Assembly (NCBI RefSeq): GCF_000987835.1
Contig: NZ_CP011308.1
Coordinates: forward strand, 1,426,001 to 1,490,000
Reading direction: 5' to 3'
DNA: 64,000 nucleotides
DNA from: Sulfurovum lithotrophicum
Lineage (GTDB): Bacteria; Campylobacterota; Campylobacteria; Campylobacterales; Sulfurovaceae
Part shown: positions 28,263-37,639 of the stretch, in pieces
Numbering within the stretch: position 1 is the first letter of the stretch
Layout of the letters: every line of letters starts with the position of its first letter
Program-made: the position numbers and the translations under genes
Notes under the pieces: model-generated
Seen by the model: the letters and a program-made list of their open reading frames with translations, nothing else
Told to the model about the DNA's origin: nothing
The model's database searches: none

Positions 28263-28276
28263 CCTATGAATAAATG

Positions 28277-30499
28277 TTACAAGTCCTGTTCAATAGTCCG
28301 TTTAAAGGTATTGAAATAAACATCCTTCACTTTCTCAAGCGGAAGTGCCACATCGTTCACCTTCACTTCTTCGCCGCCGACCTTTCCGATCACTTCGGCT
28401 CTGAGTCCAAGCCCTTTGGCCATTAGCAGAATCTCTTCAAGATCTTCATCTTTGACTTCCAGCAGTGCCCTGCTCTGAGATTCGTCGAAAATATCCCGGC
28501 TCTCTTTGACAGATACCTTTGCCGTGATCCCCTTGTCTGAAACCGCTGCCATTTTGGAAAGCGCAATAGCGATACCACCGACATTCACATCTTTGGCTGC
28601 CTGTAACAGGCCTACCCTGTTTGCTTCGATGACAAGTTCCCAGAGCTTCAATTCTGTTTTATAGTCAAAAGAAGGCAGTGTTCCCACCGTCTCTCCAAAG
28701 AGTTCTTTAAGGTAGAGTGAACCGCCGAACTCTCCCCTGGTTTCACCGATGAGGACAATGTTGTTCCCCTCATGCTGGAAAACGGACGGCAATACTTTGT
28801 TCTGGTCATCGTTCAAGCCCACCATTGCAATAGCCGGTGTCGGGAATACGGAAACACCGTTGGTTTCGTTGTAAAGCGAAACGTTCCCTGAAACGACCGG
28901 GGTATTGAGCTCGAGACAGGCTTCCTTGATCCCTTCGCATCCCTGTGCAAACTGCCACATCACTTCAGGGTTCTCGGGGTTTCCGTAGTTGAGACAGTCT
29001 GTGATAGAGAGCGGCCTTGCACCGCTCATCGCCACATTCCTTCCCGACTCAACAACCGCCAGTGCCGCACCGCCTTTGGGGTCTATGTAACAGTAGCGCG
29101 GGTTACAGTCGGAACTCATTGCCAGCGCCCTGCCGTTCTCTTTGATACGGATACAGGAGGCATCGAGGCTTCCCGGATGCTTGGTCGTGTTAGTCTGCAC
29201 CATAGAGTCATACTGGTTGTAGACCCAGGCTTTGTCCACCACTTCAAGCGGGGCAAGAAGCTTTTCATACGCTTCCTGATCATCCACTTTGGCATAATCG
29301 TCCACCGTTTTGGCATTGACCTCGTCGAGATAGGCCGGTCTTGCTACCGGCCTGTCGAGGATAGGCGCCTCTTCACTGACCGGAGCGATCGGCATATCAC
29401 ACACCTGCTCACCGTGCCAGAAAAGTTCCATTCTTTCCGTATCGGTCACTTCACCGATGACGGCGACATCAAGCTCCCATTTTTCAAAGATATCGATGAT
29501 CGCCTGCTCACTTCCTCTTTTCGCACAGATAAGCATACGCTCCTGGGACTCTGAAAGCATGAAGTCGTATGGGGTCATCCCCTCTTCTCTTGCAGGTACT
29601 TTGTCGAGATGCATAATAAGTCCTGCACCTGTTTTACCCGCCATTTCAAATGCCGAAGAGGTAAGGCCGGCCGCACCCATATCCTGAATCCCTACGACAT
29701 GATCTGTCTTGAAGAGTTCAAGACAGGCTTCAAGCAGAAGCTTTTCCGTGAACGGGTCGCCCACCTGAACGGTCGGACGAAGTGATTTGGACTCTTCGGT
29801 GAACGAGTCAGAACTCATCACTGCGCCTCCAAGGCCGTCCCGTCCCGTTTTGGACCCCACATACATGACCGGGTTGCCGACACCCGATGCAACGCCGAGG
29901 AAGATCTCGTCAGACTTGACCAGTCCCAGAGAGAAGGCATTGACAAGAATGTTGCCGTTATAGCTTTCATCGAAGCTTACTTCACCCCCGATGGTAGGTA
30001 CCCCCATACAGTTGCCGTAAGAACCGATACCGTCGACCACACCGCGGACAAGGTGTCTCTGGTACTTGTTGATGTCACTGTCACCTCTGACCCTGCCGAA
30101 ACGAAGTGCGTTCAGGTTCGCCACCGGTCTTGCTCCCATAGTGAAGATGTCTCTCAAAATACCGCCCACACCGGTCGCCGCACCCTGAAAAGGTTCGATG
30201 AACGAAGGGTGGTTGTGGCTCTCCATCTTGAAAACAGCCGCCATACCGTCACCGATGTCGATGACACCGGCATTCTCACCCGGCCCCTGGATGACCCATG
30301 GCGCTTTGGTCGGGAATCCGTTCAGGTATTTTTTACTTGATTTGTAGGAACAGTGCTCCGACCACATTGCAGAAAAGATCCCGATCTCGACGATATTGGG
30401 ATGACGCCCGTCAAGAATACGAAGAATATCTTCGTACTCCTCTTTGCTGAGCTTGTGATTCTTTAACACTTCATCTAGATTTTCAACTGGTTGTGACAT
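28277..30499 (-). CDS. purL: Phosphoribosylformylglycinamidine synthase II
   Basis: This is the 740-residue short-form PurL, which works with PurS and PurQ and makes FGAM from FGAR and glutamine-derived ammonia using ATP. Typical blocks are [15 protein letters not shown] with the active-site His, [29 protein letters not shown]-type and [21 protein letters not shown], and in the second half [11 protein letters not shown] and [14 protein letters not shown]. The length is normal. It lies upstream of purH in the same orientation but separated by the double-hairpin element. Confidence 0.95.
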   Translation of the reverse strand: MSQPVENLDEVLKNHKLSKEEYEDILRILDGRHPNIVEIGIFSAMWSEHCSYKSSKKYLNGFPTKAPWVIQGPGENAGVIDIGDGMAAVFKMESHNHPSFIEPFQGAATGVGGILRDIFTMGARPVANLNALRFGRVRGDSDINKYQRHLVRGVVDGIGSYGNCMGVPTIGGEVSFDESYNGNILVNAFSLGLVKSDEIFLGVASGVGNPVMYVGSKTGRDGLGGAVMSSDSFTEESKSLRPTVQVGDPFTEKLLLEACLELFKTDHVVGIQDMGAAGLTSSAFEMAGKTGAGLIMHLDKVPAREEGMTPYDFMLSESQERMLICAKRGSEQAIIDIFEKWELDVAVIGEVTDTERMELFWHGEQVCDMPIAPVSEEAPILDRPVARPAYLDEVNAKTVDDYAKVDDQEAYEKLLAPLEVVDKAWVYNQYDSMVQTNTTKHPGSLDASCIRIKENGRALAMSSDCNPRYCYIDPKGGAALAVVESGRNVAMSGARPLSITDCLNYGNPENPEVMWQFAQGCEGIKEACLELNTPVVSGNVSLYNETNGVSVFPTPAIAMVGLNDDQNKVLPSVFQHEGNNIVLIGETRGEFGGSLYLKELFGETVGTLPSFDYKTELKLWELVIEANRVGLLQAAKDVNVGGIAIALSKMAAVSDKGITAKVSVKESRDIFDESQSRALLEVKDEDLEEILLMAKGLGLRAEVIGKVGGEEVKVNDVALPLEKVKDVYFNTFKRTIEQDL

Positions 30500-30603
30500 A
30501 AAATGTGTCCTTTAATTGGGGATGAACCCGGGTTAAATAAGGGGTATATTTTACTTAAAAAGTACTAAATAAGTGATGAAAAGGTAGAATAACGCATCGG
30601 TAT

Positions 30604-30702
30604 CTCGTTCCTATGCTAAATGCGGGAACGTATATATTAATTTAAAATTTCCTCTACGTAAAAATACCACATATGCGTTCCCATACGCAGCGTGGGAACG
30701 AG
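30604..30702. repeat. REPIN-like inverted pair (CGTTCCCA...TGGGAACG family)
   Basis: Left hairpin CTCGTTCCTATGC...GCGGGAACG (30604-30630) and right hairpin GCGTTCCCATACGC/GCGTGGGAACGAG (30675-30702) lie in opposite orientation 44 bp apart. GCGTGGGAACGAG-type palindromes are common dispersed repeats in proteobacteria. It sits between the divergent purL and dUTPase genes. Confidence 0.7.
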
Positions 30703-30731
30703 GAATAACACATATTGACACAAGGCAATCC

Positions 30732-31412
30732 ATGAACAAAATATTACAAATGCTGAAACTTCAGCAACAACTCAATGATGCGACCAACGGCGAAGGCTGG
30801 GAAAAAGGCGTGACCAGGAACGGTAAGCTTATCGACTGGAAACGCTGTACCTACCTGGAGTGTGCCGAACTCATTGAGAGTTACCCATGGAAACACTGGA
30901 AGAACATTGATGCAGAACCGGACTACGAGAACATCAAGATCGAAGCGGTGGACATCTGGCATTTCATCATGTCACAGGGGCTTGAAGATTACAAAATAAA
31001 AGGATTGGGAAACATCGAAGATCTTGCCGATGCCATTTGCAGTCTGAAAAATTACCAAAGTTTTCGTGAAAAGACCACGCCTACAGACAAGAACTATTAT
31101 GAACAGATCGAAGTGGTCGAAAAACTGATGAAAGTACTTTTCTGCAATGGTTCGACCACTGAACTGATGGAAACCTTCATCGATGTGGCCATGCAGTCAG
31201 GATTGAATCTCGACAGCCTCTATAAACTCTATGTCGGAAAGAACATTCTTAACCAGTTCAGGCAGGACCATGGGTACAAAGAGGGAAGCTACATCAAAAT
31301 ATGGGACGGAAAAGAGGATAATGTGACGATGCAGCATATTCTTGATGAGAAGGATGAGATTACGCCTGAAGACCTTTATACTGCTTTGGAAGAGGCGTAC
31401 CCAAACGAATAA
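30732..31412 (+). CDS. dut: Dimeric dUTPase (dUTPase_2 family)
   Basis: This 226-residue all-alpha NTP pyrophosphohydrolase hydrolyses dUTP (and often dUDP) to dUMP and keeps uracil out of DNA. The metal-binding helix pair is seen as RCTYLECAELIESYPWKHWK (E-x2-E) and ENIKIEAVDIWHFIMSQ (E-x2-D), as in the Campylobacter and trypanosome enzymes. It is not the trimeric beta-type. AAGG lies 6 nt before the ATG. It stands alone on the plus strand. Confidence 0.88.
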   Translation: MNKILQMLKLQQQLNDATNGEGWEKGVTRNGKLIDWKRCTYLECAELIESYPWKHWKNIDAEPDYENIKIEAVDIWHFIMSQGLEDYKIKGLGNIEDLADAICSLKNYQSFREKTTPTDKNYYEQIEVVEKLMKVLFCNGSTTELMETFIDVAMQSGLNLDSLYKLYVGKNILNQFRQDHGYKEGSYIKIWDGKEDNVTMQHILDEKDEITPEDLYTALEEAYPNE

Positions 31413-31481
31413 GAAGGCATACGCCATGCATTTTTAGTGCGTAGTCACACACCGTGAATCAATACGCATCCCCAAATTTCA

Positions 31482-32135
31482 TCAATCCACCGGTCTTGCA
31501 AGATCCGCTTCGAGGACCTGGTTGCCACGTATGGAAATCTTTTTGGCTATGCGGATACTCTGTGGTGTATCATACCCGCATTCCGTTCCGCATTTGACCG
31601 TCCCGATAAGATAGTAGCTGCCCGTCGGTACACCGTAGAAGGCAAAGTGACCGTCATTGTCAGCTGCCGTAAAGCGCAGATAGTTGAAGAGTCTTGAATC
31701 GGCTTTCTCCATCTTCTGTCCGCCGAGATAGCTCTCTGTGTACCACTGGTCCGAATAGCTTGTCGCCGGATTGAGGTAGAGTCTCGTGCCTCCTCCGGGA
31801 ATTTTATTGCCTGAATAGTCCGTGACGTAGATCGTACCTTTGACCGTACCTTTTCCGATGCGCGCGAGACGGTTGTACTCACCTGAAGGGAAAGGAATAC
31901 GCCTCACGACCGACGCTGTACTCTCTTCCGTGATCCTCGTTTCTGATTCAGTCATGTTCTCGTCCAGATCGTCGATATAGACATCATCGATACTGGTATC
32001 GTCCGCCCAGGTATTGCCGCTTTGTGAAGGTGTCTTGCCCGAACCCATTCCCGGGAAAGCCAGGTTGTTGACACATCCCGAAAAGATGAATGCCATGGCC
32101 ATAAGAAATGAAAATAATATATGTTTTTTCGTCAT
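31482..32135 (-). CDS. Lipoprotein with carboxypeptidase-regulatory-like domain
   Basis: The protein (217 residues from the ATG at 32135) has a lipoprotein signal ending IFSGC (Cys21), an acidic linker with DDTSIDDVYIDDLDE, and a C-terminal beta-sandwich-like part: GTVKGTIYVTDYSGNKIPGGG, then NDGHFAFYGVPTGSYYLIGTVKC, the pattern of CarboxypepD_reg/SpaA-type folds. AAGGAAG lies 8 nt before this ATG, which is why I prefer it to the in-frame codon at 32168. The function is unknown; it is likely anchored in the outer membrane and faces the periplasm. Confidence 0.75.
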   Translation of the reverse strand: MTKKHILFSFLMAMAFIFSGCVNNLAFPGMGSGKTPSQSGNTWADDTSIDDVYIDDLDENMTESETRITEESTASVVRRIPFPSGEYNRLARIGKGTVKGTIYVTDYSGNKIPGGGTRLYLNPATSYSDQWYTESYLGGQKMEKADSRLFNYLRFTAADNDGHFAFYGVPTGSYYLIGTVKCGTECGYDTPQSIRIAKKISIRGNQVLEADLARPVD

Positions 32136-32177
32136 AAAAGAGCTTCCTTGTTTATAAATAAGTGCCATTATACACTA

Positions 32178-32507
32178 TTAACACTTTTTCTTTTGATGGT
32201 TTTGCAGGAACTTCTCCAGATGGCCTTTGGCTTTCTCGTCGCCCTTCAGCGCCGCGCTGTGGTACCAGAATGCTGCCCTGTCACAGTTCTTCTTCACAAA
32301 GTTCCCCTTCTGATAACGCTGTGCAAGGTCATGCTGCGCCTCCCTTTCGCCCTCTCTGGCAAAGCGGTGCAGGTTTTTGACCTTTCGCTTTTCTCCGCGG
32401 TAGTGATGCACGGTATTGCGAATGAGCCACAGGGTAAAAAAGACCAGAAAGACGATCAGGTAGAGTTCAATGTTCTCGATATTCATGACCTTCTCAATAA
32501 ACTGCAT
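32178..32507 (-). CDS. Small membrane-anchored Sel1-like repeat protein
   Basis: From the ATG at 32507 the protein is 109 residues. It has one N-terminal membrane helix (IELYLIVFLVFFTLWLI), a basic stretch, and then a Sel1/TPR-like pair of helices (EREAQHDLAQRYQKGNFVKKNCDRAAFWYHSAALKGDEKA). GGGGAAA precedes the ATG, which lies 1 nt beyond the mnmE stop. The longer open frame to 32564 overlaps mnmE and is less likely. It may be a protein-protein adaptor; the role is unknown. Confidence 0.7.
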   Translation of the reverse strand: MQFIEKVMNIENIELYLIVFLVFFTLWLIRNTVHHYRGEKRKVKNLHRFAREGEREAQHDLAQRYQKGNFVKKNCDRAAFWYHSAALKGDEKAKGHLEKFLQNHQKKKC

Positions 32508-32508
32508 A

Positions 32509-33849
32509 CTATTTCCCCAGACAGAATTCACCGAACATCTTGTCCAGTATCTCTTCACTGTCATAAGGCTTCGAGATGGAAGAGATGGCCTTCACCGCCT
32601 CCTGAAGGTGATAGGAGAAAAATTCGAGTTCACCCTTTATCAGGGGCTCTTTTGCTTCGGTAATGGCATTTTTCGCCCTGTTCACCGCTTCGATCTGACG
32701 CGCAGAGATCAGCATAAGCTCCTCCCCTTCACCAATACTGTCAAGCAGCGCTTCCATCCGTGTCGTCAGCTTCACAAAGCCTTTTTTCGCACTGACCTCT
32801 ATGGGGTCGAAACGGTCAAGCATCTCTTTATCAAGTTTCATCTCCAGGTCGGACTTGTTGATGGCAACGATCACATGCTTGTCATGCAGCGCATCGATGA
32901 TCGAAATTATTTTCTCATCCTCACTGTCGAGCTCCCTTGAAGCATCGAAAAGTGCGATGATCACATCGGCATCTTCCACCGAGGACAGGGAACGTTCTAT
33001 GCCGATCTTCTCGATAGTGTCTTCCGACTCGCGTATGCCCGCCGTATCGACCAGTCTGATAATATGCGAACCGATGCGTACCTGCTCTTCGATAGTATCT
33101 CTGGTCGTACCGGCGATATCGCTTACGATCGCACGCTCATAGGAGAGCAGGGCATTGAGCAGGGAACTTTTACCTACATTGGGCTTGCCGATGATCGCTA
33201 CCTTGAATCCTTCTATCAGGCCCCGTCTTCTATGGCTGGTATCCACGATCTTCGTGATCTGTTCATTCAGATTGTCCAATTGCGTGACGATACTTTGCAT
33301 AATGTCTTCAGGGATATCTTCTTCGGCATAATCGATCATTACTTCGGAGTATGCCAGAGACCTCAGCAGGGCATCCCTGCTCTCATCGACAAAGTATTTC
33401 AGCTCGCCCTTCATCTGCCTGGCAAGAATTTTCGCGGCATCCACACTTTTGGCTTCGATCAGCTTGGAGATCGCTTCCGCTTCTGTGAGGTCTATCTTCC
33501 CGTTGAGAAAGGCCCGTTTGGAGAATTCTCCGGGTTCCGCCAGTCTCACACCGTAAGAGAGCACCGTATCGAGTATCTCCTGTGCAACGATCATACCCCC
33601 GTGGCACTGGAACTCAACGATCTCTTCACCCGTAAAGGAGAAAGGGGCTTTGAAGTAGATCATGATCGCCTGGTCTATCAAATCATTTTGGCCGTTATAG
33701 AGGGAAGTCAAATGGGCATATCGGGGTTTTATCTCTTCGAGATGCGAGATCTTTTTTGCAACTTCCAGAGCGGAATCACCGCTGACACGAATGATAGAAA
33801 TGGAAGAGACGCCATGCGCTGTGGCTATGGCGGCTATCGTATTATGCAT
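32509..33849 (-). CDS. mnmE: tRNA modification GTPase MnmE
   Basis: With MnmG, this GTPase installs the 5-(carboxymethyl)aminomethyl group on wobble uridines. The N-terminal domain opens NTIAAIATAHGVSSISIIRVSG and binds the one-carbon donor. The inserted G domain has GKPNVGKSSLLNALL (G1), DIAGTTRDT (G2/G3 region), DTAG and NKSD. The protein ends FCLGK; the C-x-G-K motif is the family signature. I chose the ATG at 33849 (446 residues, GGAG 6 nt upstream) over the TTG at 33861. The perfect palindrome AAGTGACTAGTCACTT sits just upstream at 33861-33876. Confidence 0.94.
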   Translation of the reverse strand: MHNTIAAIATAHGVSSISIIRVSGDSALEVAKKISHLEEIKPRYAHLTSLYNGQNDLIDQAIMIYFKAPFSFTGEEIVEFQCHGGMIVAQEILDTVLSYGVRLAEPGEFSKRAFLNGKIDLTEAEAISKLIEAKSVDAAKILARQMKGELKYFVDESRDALLRSLAYSEVMIDYAEEDIPEDIMQSIVTQLDNLNEQITKIVDTSHRRRGLIEGFKVAIIGKPNVGKSSLLNALLSYERAIVSDIAGTTRDTIEEQVRIGSHIIRLVDTAGIRESEDTIEKIGIERSLSSVEDADVIIALFDASRELDSEDEKIISIIDALHDKHVIVAINKSDLEMKLDKEMLDRFDPIEVSAKKGFVKLTTRMEALLDSIGEGEELMLISARQIEAVNRAKNAITEAKEPLIKGELEFFSYHLQEAVKAISSISKPYDSEEILDKMFGEFCLGK

Positions 33850-33860
33850 CTTTTTCTCCA

Positions 33861-33876
33861 AAGTGACTAGTCACTT
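33861..33876. other. 16-bp perfect palindrome upstream of mnmE
   Basis: AAGTGACTAGTCACTT lies between jag and mnmE, immediately before the mnmE ribosome site. It could be an operator or a processing hairpin; no T-run follows on either strand. Confidence 0.4.
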
Positions 33877-33944
33877 GAGCCCACTGCTGAAGTGAACTCA
33901 GCGTTAGCGTAGCATATGGGGCTTTGCACTATATGCGTACTGTT

Positions 33945-34817
33945 TTATGATTGCTTGTTATTGAAATCATTGATGACAACAAATTTGTTGCCCGCCTTCC
34001 CGGTTTTTATCGCGACATATTTGTTCGGAAAGACTTCGCGAAGCTGTTCAAGCGCGATCTGTACCAGAATACCGTCCAGGGTACGGGTTTTACCTCTCCC
34101 CTTCTTCTCTACGGTCTCGATGACCGGTTTGATGTAGTTTCGGATCATCTCCTGCTGTGAAGTGAGGAATTCTGCGATCTCGAGTTTGATGAAGAGTTCA
34201 TACTTTGTATGCAGCCAGTTGAAAAGCATGTAGGAGAGCGCATTGTAGCGGTAGCCCTCTTTTCCGATAAGCAGTGCCGCATCGTCACCGTCTATGAAGA
34301 TCAATGCCGTATTGTCAACCACATCCACCTCCACTACATCAATGGCGAAACAGGTATGCGAAAGGAGCTCTTTGAGTTCATCCTCTATCACTCTTGCCAA
34401 TTCATCATAGACCACGCTCTCCTCTTCGACGCTCTCAGTCTCTTCCTCTTTGTTTTCTACGTTGAAAAAGCTGTCAAGTACGGCATCCTTCTCCACGCCT
34501 CGGTGAACGATTCCGCTCTCTTCTTTTACGGCAGAAATCACTTCGGAGGCAAGGCTCTCTTCTACCGTTTCAAAGGATTCAACTGTTTCAGTTTCTGTTA
34601 TATTGGTTTCTTCAGCCTCGGCAGGAGTATCTTCCTCTGTAAGTGTAGAAGGTTGTTTGCAGGTCGCTACGATAATGGCATTTTTCTTTAGTAAACCCAG
34701 GATCCCTTTGGAAGGGTATTGCACCACTTCATACCGAAGATCGGCAATAGAACAGGAGAGTTGTGTTGCAGCTTTCTCGTACGCCTCTTCAAGCGTAGGT
34801 GCTTCAACTTTTTTCAT
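33945..34817 (-). CDS. jag: Jag/KhpB-type RNA-binding protein (Jag_N, KH, R3H)
   Basis: This 290-residue protein has an N-terminal Jag_N domain (KKVEAPTLEEAYEKAATQL, GLLKKNAIIVA), a long acidic linker (residues 58-140, very rich in Glu), a KH domain (DGDDAALLIGKEGYRYNALSYML) and an R3H domain near the end (RTLDGILVQIALEQLREVF). It binds RNA and is usually encoded beside yidC. The start overlaps the yidC stop by 1 nt. The acidic linker is longer than in Firmicutes homologues. Confidence 0.88.
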   Translation of the reverse strand: MKKVEAPTLEEAYEKAATQLSCSIADLRYEVVQYPSKGILGLLKKNAIIVATCKQPSTLTEEDTPAEAEETNITETETVESFETVEESLASEVISAVKEESGIVHRGVEKDAVLDSFFNVENKEEETESVEEESVVYDELARVIEDELKELLSHTCFAIDVVEVDVVDNTALIFIDGDDAALLIGKEGYRYNALSYMLFNWLHTKYELFIKLEIAEFLTSQQEMIRNYIKPVIETVEKKGRGKTRTLDGILVQIALEQLREVFPNKYVAIKTGKAGNKFVVINDFNNKQS

Positions 34818-36436
34818 CAGCTCTCCTTTTCCTTCTTGTGATGTGCAGCAATAGCCGCTTCTTTATGTCTGGCATATGCTTTGTTGATCACATACTGCTG
34901 ACCGATGGTAAAGATGTTGTTCACGACCCAGTAAAGTACCAGTCCCGAAGGGAAAGGCATGATAATGAACATACCCGCCATCAGTACAGGGAACCACTTA
35001 AATATCTTTTCCTGCAATGGATCGGTAAAGTTGTTCGGTGTGATCCTCTGCTGGAACCACATCGTGACACCCATCAGTACAGGAAGGATATAGTACGGAT
35101 CCGCACCGGCAAGGTTGCTGATCCAGCCAGAGATCCATGTGGCACCCTGAAGTTCATCCGCATTGAGAAGTACACGGTACAATGCAAAAAATACCGGGAT
35201 CTGCAAAATCATAGGCAGACATCCACCCATAGGATTGGCCCCGTTCTTCTTGTAAAGTTCCATCATCTGGGCATTGAGCTTTGCCGGATCTCCTTTGTAT
35301 TTTGCTTTAAGGTCCTTCATTTTAGGCGCAAGGTCTTTAAGCTTCTGCATGGACATCATACCTTTATAGGAGAGCGGGAACAGTGTCAGTTTGACCAACA
35401 ATGTAAAGAGAATGATCGCCCAGCCCCAGTTGCCTATGAGGCCGTGGATCCATAAAAGTACCTTGAAGAAAGGCCTGGAGAGGAAAGTGAACCATCCGAA
35501 CTCAATCGTATTCGTCAACTCCGGATTGATATTCTTCAGGATGTTGTACTCTTTTGGCCCGATATATCCGCCAAGATGCAGGTTCTGCCCGCCTTCGACA
35601 AATATCAGGGGATCATCATTGCCCACTTTGAGAATGGAGACATTCATACCCTTCTTAAAATCGTAGAACATTGTTGCAACATACCGGTCAAAAGCGGAAG
35701 CGATCTTTGCATTTTTAAATGTTTCTGTACCTTTGGCATCGCCGTCAGGAATAGTGGTAATGACACCATCCGCTCCTTCGACCAAAGCACCTCTAACCAG
35801 CATATATCTGGAACTGTCCGCCATCGGTCTGTGGCCCGGTGTGATGAAATACGGTGCAGGCGAAGAGGTCGTCACATCAATATCGTACGATCCGTCCGGT
35901 TTGACAGTGATCTTTTTGGTCACTGTCAGTGTTGAGAGTTTTTGTGTCAATATCAGTATCTGTGCATTACTGCTTACATCTACCGATGCCGATCCGTCAA
36001 GGGTATAGGGTGTTTTGAACGCTTCATCATTGATTTTCGCATCGGAAAAACGTACTTCAAGAGGTTTGACCTCGTTCGTACCAAGGATCTGAAGGTTGTG
36101 GCCTTCTGCGTCTTTGTATTTTGCTTCAAGCAGTTCATACTGGGCAATACGTCCAAACTCATCAATGGTGATCTTGAAAGTATTGGAAGTCACTGTTGCA
36201 AGTGCTTTCCCGGTACTGGCACTCTTCGGAGCATTTTGTGCTTTGTCCATGTTAACAGGTGTGCTTTTTGGCGTGCTCTGAGTCGTCACTGCCTTGGGTG
36301 TTTGTGTATTACTGATATTCTGTTCTGTTTGAGCCACTTGCTTTTGCGGAGGAAAAAGATAACTGTATCCTACAAATACAAAAAATGAGAGGGCAAGTGC
36401 GAGAAGAAGTCGTTTATTCAGATCTTGTTGTTCCAA
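34817..36436 (-). CDS. yidC: Membrane protein insertase YidC
   Basis: This 539-residue Gram-negative YidC inserts and folds inner-membrane proteins alone or with SecYEG. It has an N-terminal signal-anchor (LLLALALSFFVFVGYSYLF), a large periplasmic beta-domain (residues 60-330), and the conserved five-helix core: WGWAIILFTLLVKLTLFPLS with its hydrophilic-groove Lys, MSMQKLKDLAPKMKDLKAKY (coiled coil), NPMGGCLPMILQIPVFFALY and the LYWVVNNIFTIGQQ end. No yidD lies between this gene and rnpA. Confidence 0.95.
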   Translation of the reverse strand: MEQQDLNKRLLLALALSFFVFVGYSYLFPPQKQVAQTEQNISNTQTPKAVTTQSTPKSTPVNMDKAQNAPKSASTGKALATVTSNTFKITIDEFGRIAQYELLEAKYKDAEGHNLQILGTNEVKPLEVRFSDAKINDEAFKTPYTLDGSASVDVSSNAQILILTQKLSTLTVTKKITVKPDGSYDIDVTTSSPAPYFITPGHRPMADSSRYMLVRGALVEGADGVITTIPDGDAKGTETFKNAKIASAFDRYVATMFYDFKKGMNVSILKVGNDDPLIFVEGGQNLHLGGYIGPKEYNILKNINPELTNTIEFGWFTFLSRPFFKVLLWIHGLIGNWGWAIILFTLLVKLTLFPLSYKGMMSMQKLKDLAPKMKDLKAKYKGDPAKLNAQMMELYKKNGANPMGGCLPMILQIPVFFALYRVLLNADELQGATWISGWISNLAGADPYYILPVLMGVTMWFQQRITPNNFTDPLQEKIFKWFPVLMAGMFIIMPFPSGLVLYWVVNNIFTIGQQYVINKAYARHKEAAIAAHHKKEKES

Positions 36437-36493
36437 AATTCTACCTTTAGTGATATATCGGTGATAGTATAGTCTTAACTCTGTTAAATTGTG

Positions 36494-36784
36494 CTAAGGT
36501 TTTTGTAATGCTGTACACTTTTTAAGGGCGTGAAGATAGGCTTTTCGACTCTCTGAAAAACTTTTGCTTAGAAGGGCAGGTTTTGCAACCAATACATATG
36601 ATCCAGGCTTGAGCTGATCGATATTTTCTATGAAATGTGCTCTTAGCAAACGCTTTGCTCTGTTTCGGTGAACTGCATTTCCGATTTTTTTACTGGCAAC
36701 AAATCCAACTTTGTACTCTTCTGATCTTTTGTAGAAGAGTACGAAATAAGGTGAGTGCCATGTTTTTGTGGAGTGCTTGTACAC
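36494..36784 (-). CDS. rnpA: Ribonuclease P protein component
   Basis: RnpA binds the catalytic RNA and the 5' leader of pre-tRNA. The RNR motif is seen as GNAVHRNRAKRLLRAHF, preceded by VGFVASKKIG and followed by YVLVAKPALL. The GTG at 36784 gives 96 residues but omits a conserved N-terminal stretch: the frame is open further upstream and encodes KHFTRIKSSKEFNGVYKHS, which matches the usual RnpA start. No ATG, GTG or TTG exists there before the rpmH stop; an ATT at 36836-36838 is a possible unconventional start. The true 5' end is thus uncertain. Confidence 0.85.
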   Translation of the reverse strand: MYKHSTKTWHSPYFVLFYKRSEEYKVGFVASKKIGNAVHRNRAKRLLRAHFIENIDQLKPGSYVLVAKPALLSKSFSESRKAYLHALKKCTALQKP

Positions 36785-36859
36785 TCCGTTAAACTCTTTA
36801 CTGCTCTTTATCCGCGTAAAATGTTTAATCTTGCTAATGGTCTTATACCGGCAGCCGTA

Positions 36860-36994
36860 TTATACTGACAGTCTTTTTCTGCCTTTGGCTCTTCTTGCAG
36901 AGATCACTTTTCTACCGTTCTTTGTCTTCATTCTTGTTCTGAAACCGTGTGTTCTTTTTCTTGGTGTGTTATGTGGTTGGTATGTTCTTTTCAT
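36860..36994 (-). CDS. rpmH: Large ribosomal subunit protein bL34
   Basis: This 44-residue, highly basic protein is read directly from the minus strand. It begins [19 protein letters not shown] and ends [14 protein letters not shown], the invariant bL34 sequence. AAGGATAA precedes the ATG. It stands in front of rnpA, jag and yidC as in most bacteria. The frame of its TAA stop is continuous with the upstream extension of rnpA. A -10-like TAAAAT lies near 37053. Confidence 0.95.
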   Translation of the reverse strand: MKRTYQPHNTPRKRTHGFRTRMKTKNGRKVISARRAKGRKRLSV

Positions 36995-37098
36995 TCCGAT
37001 TATCCTTATCTGTTTTGGCTACATACTAGTAGGCCATTATTTGGACGCGATTTTACCTTAAAATTGCTTAAGGAAAGCTCTTTAGGGGAGGTATATCA

Positions 37099-37578
37099 TC
37101 AATTCAATGCTTTAAAGACAATCTCTCCATGTTTGTTTGCCTTTTTAGCCTTCAGGAATAGTTCCATAAGCCGGTAAATGATATATTTTATTTTGTGGGA
37201 CGTGGTGCGCACTTCAAGTTCCGTACAGTAGACATCTTTCCCTCCCCCTGTAACAGCATTGCGCACCACTCTTTGTGCAAAATGGTATCCACCGTCTATT
37301 TTTGTATCCTGGCAGATAAGTGCGTAAAGCGGCTCGCATGCATCGATCTCAAACAGCATGTCGGTCTCCCTTTTCTCTTTTTCAAGTAGGGCTTTGAGAT
37401 CGATATTCTGGGCGGAAACAAGCATTGTAACAAAATTCCTCTCCTCTTTTCGTTCCATAAGAAAGAACATGATATCGATCGTATGACTGAGTTGTTCAAG
37501 CATCGTGGCCATCATTGATATATCATGCGCAGTAAATCTGGTATTGCCTCTTTTCTGTTCGTTCTCTCTTACTTTCAT
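37099..37578 (-). CDS. Hypothetical protein, 159 residues
   Basis: I do not recognise the family. The protein is soluble, with an N-terminal helical part (AHDISMMATMLEQLSHTIDIMFFLMERKEER) and then alternating strands and helices, including LFEIDACEPLYALICQDTKI and a second half with VYCTELEVRTTSHKIKYIIYRLMELFLKA. Neither metal-binding Cys/His sets nor a nucleotide-binding loop are evident; the weak HTH-free sensor-like layout is only an impression. It has its own start upstream near 37578 and is followed by the rpmH leader, facing away from nspC. Confidence 0.6.
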   Translation of the reverse strand: MKVRENEQKRGNTRFTAHDISMMATMLEQLSHTIDIMFFLMERKEERNFVTMLVSAQNIDLKALLEKEKRETDMLFEIDACEPLYALICQDTKIDGGYHFAQRVVRNAVTGGGKDVYCTELEVRTTSHKIKYIIYRLMELFLKAKKANKHGEIVFKALN

Positions 37579-37639
37579 ATATATAAAACCTTTTCACATT
37601 CATCATTTTTTATTTTAACTAAAAAAGTTATAATTTTCT

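Noticed and set aside
36437-36493. A yidD gene between rnpA and yidC
   Set aside because: The gap is only 57 bp and encodes nothing similar in any frame.
36768-37061. Plus-strand 97-residue reading frame opposite rpmH and rnpA
   Set aside because: It is antisense to rpmH, which is certain from its protein sequence; hydrophobic composition is an artefact of the reverse strand.
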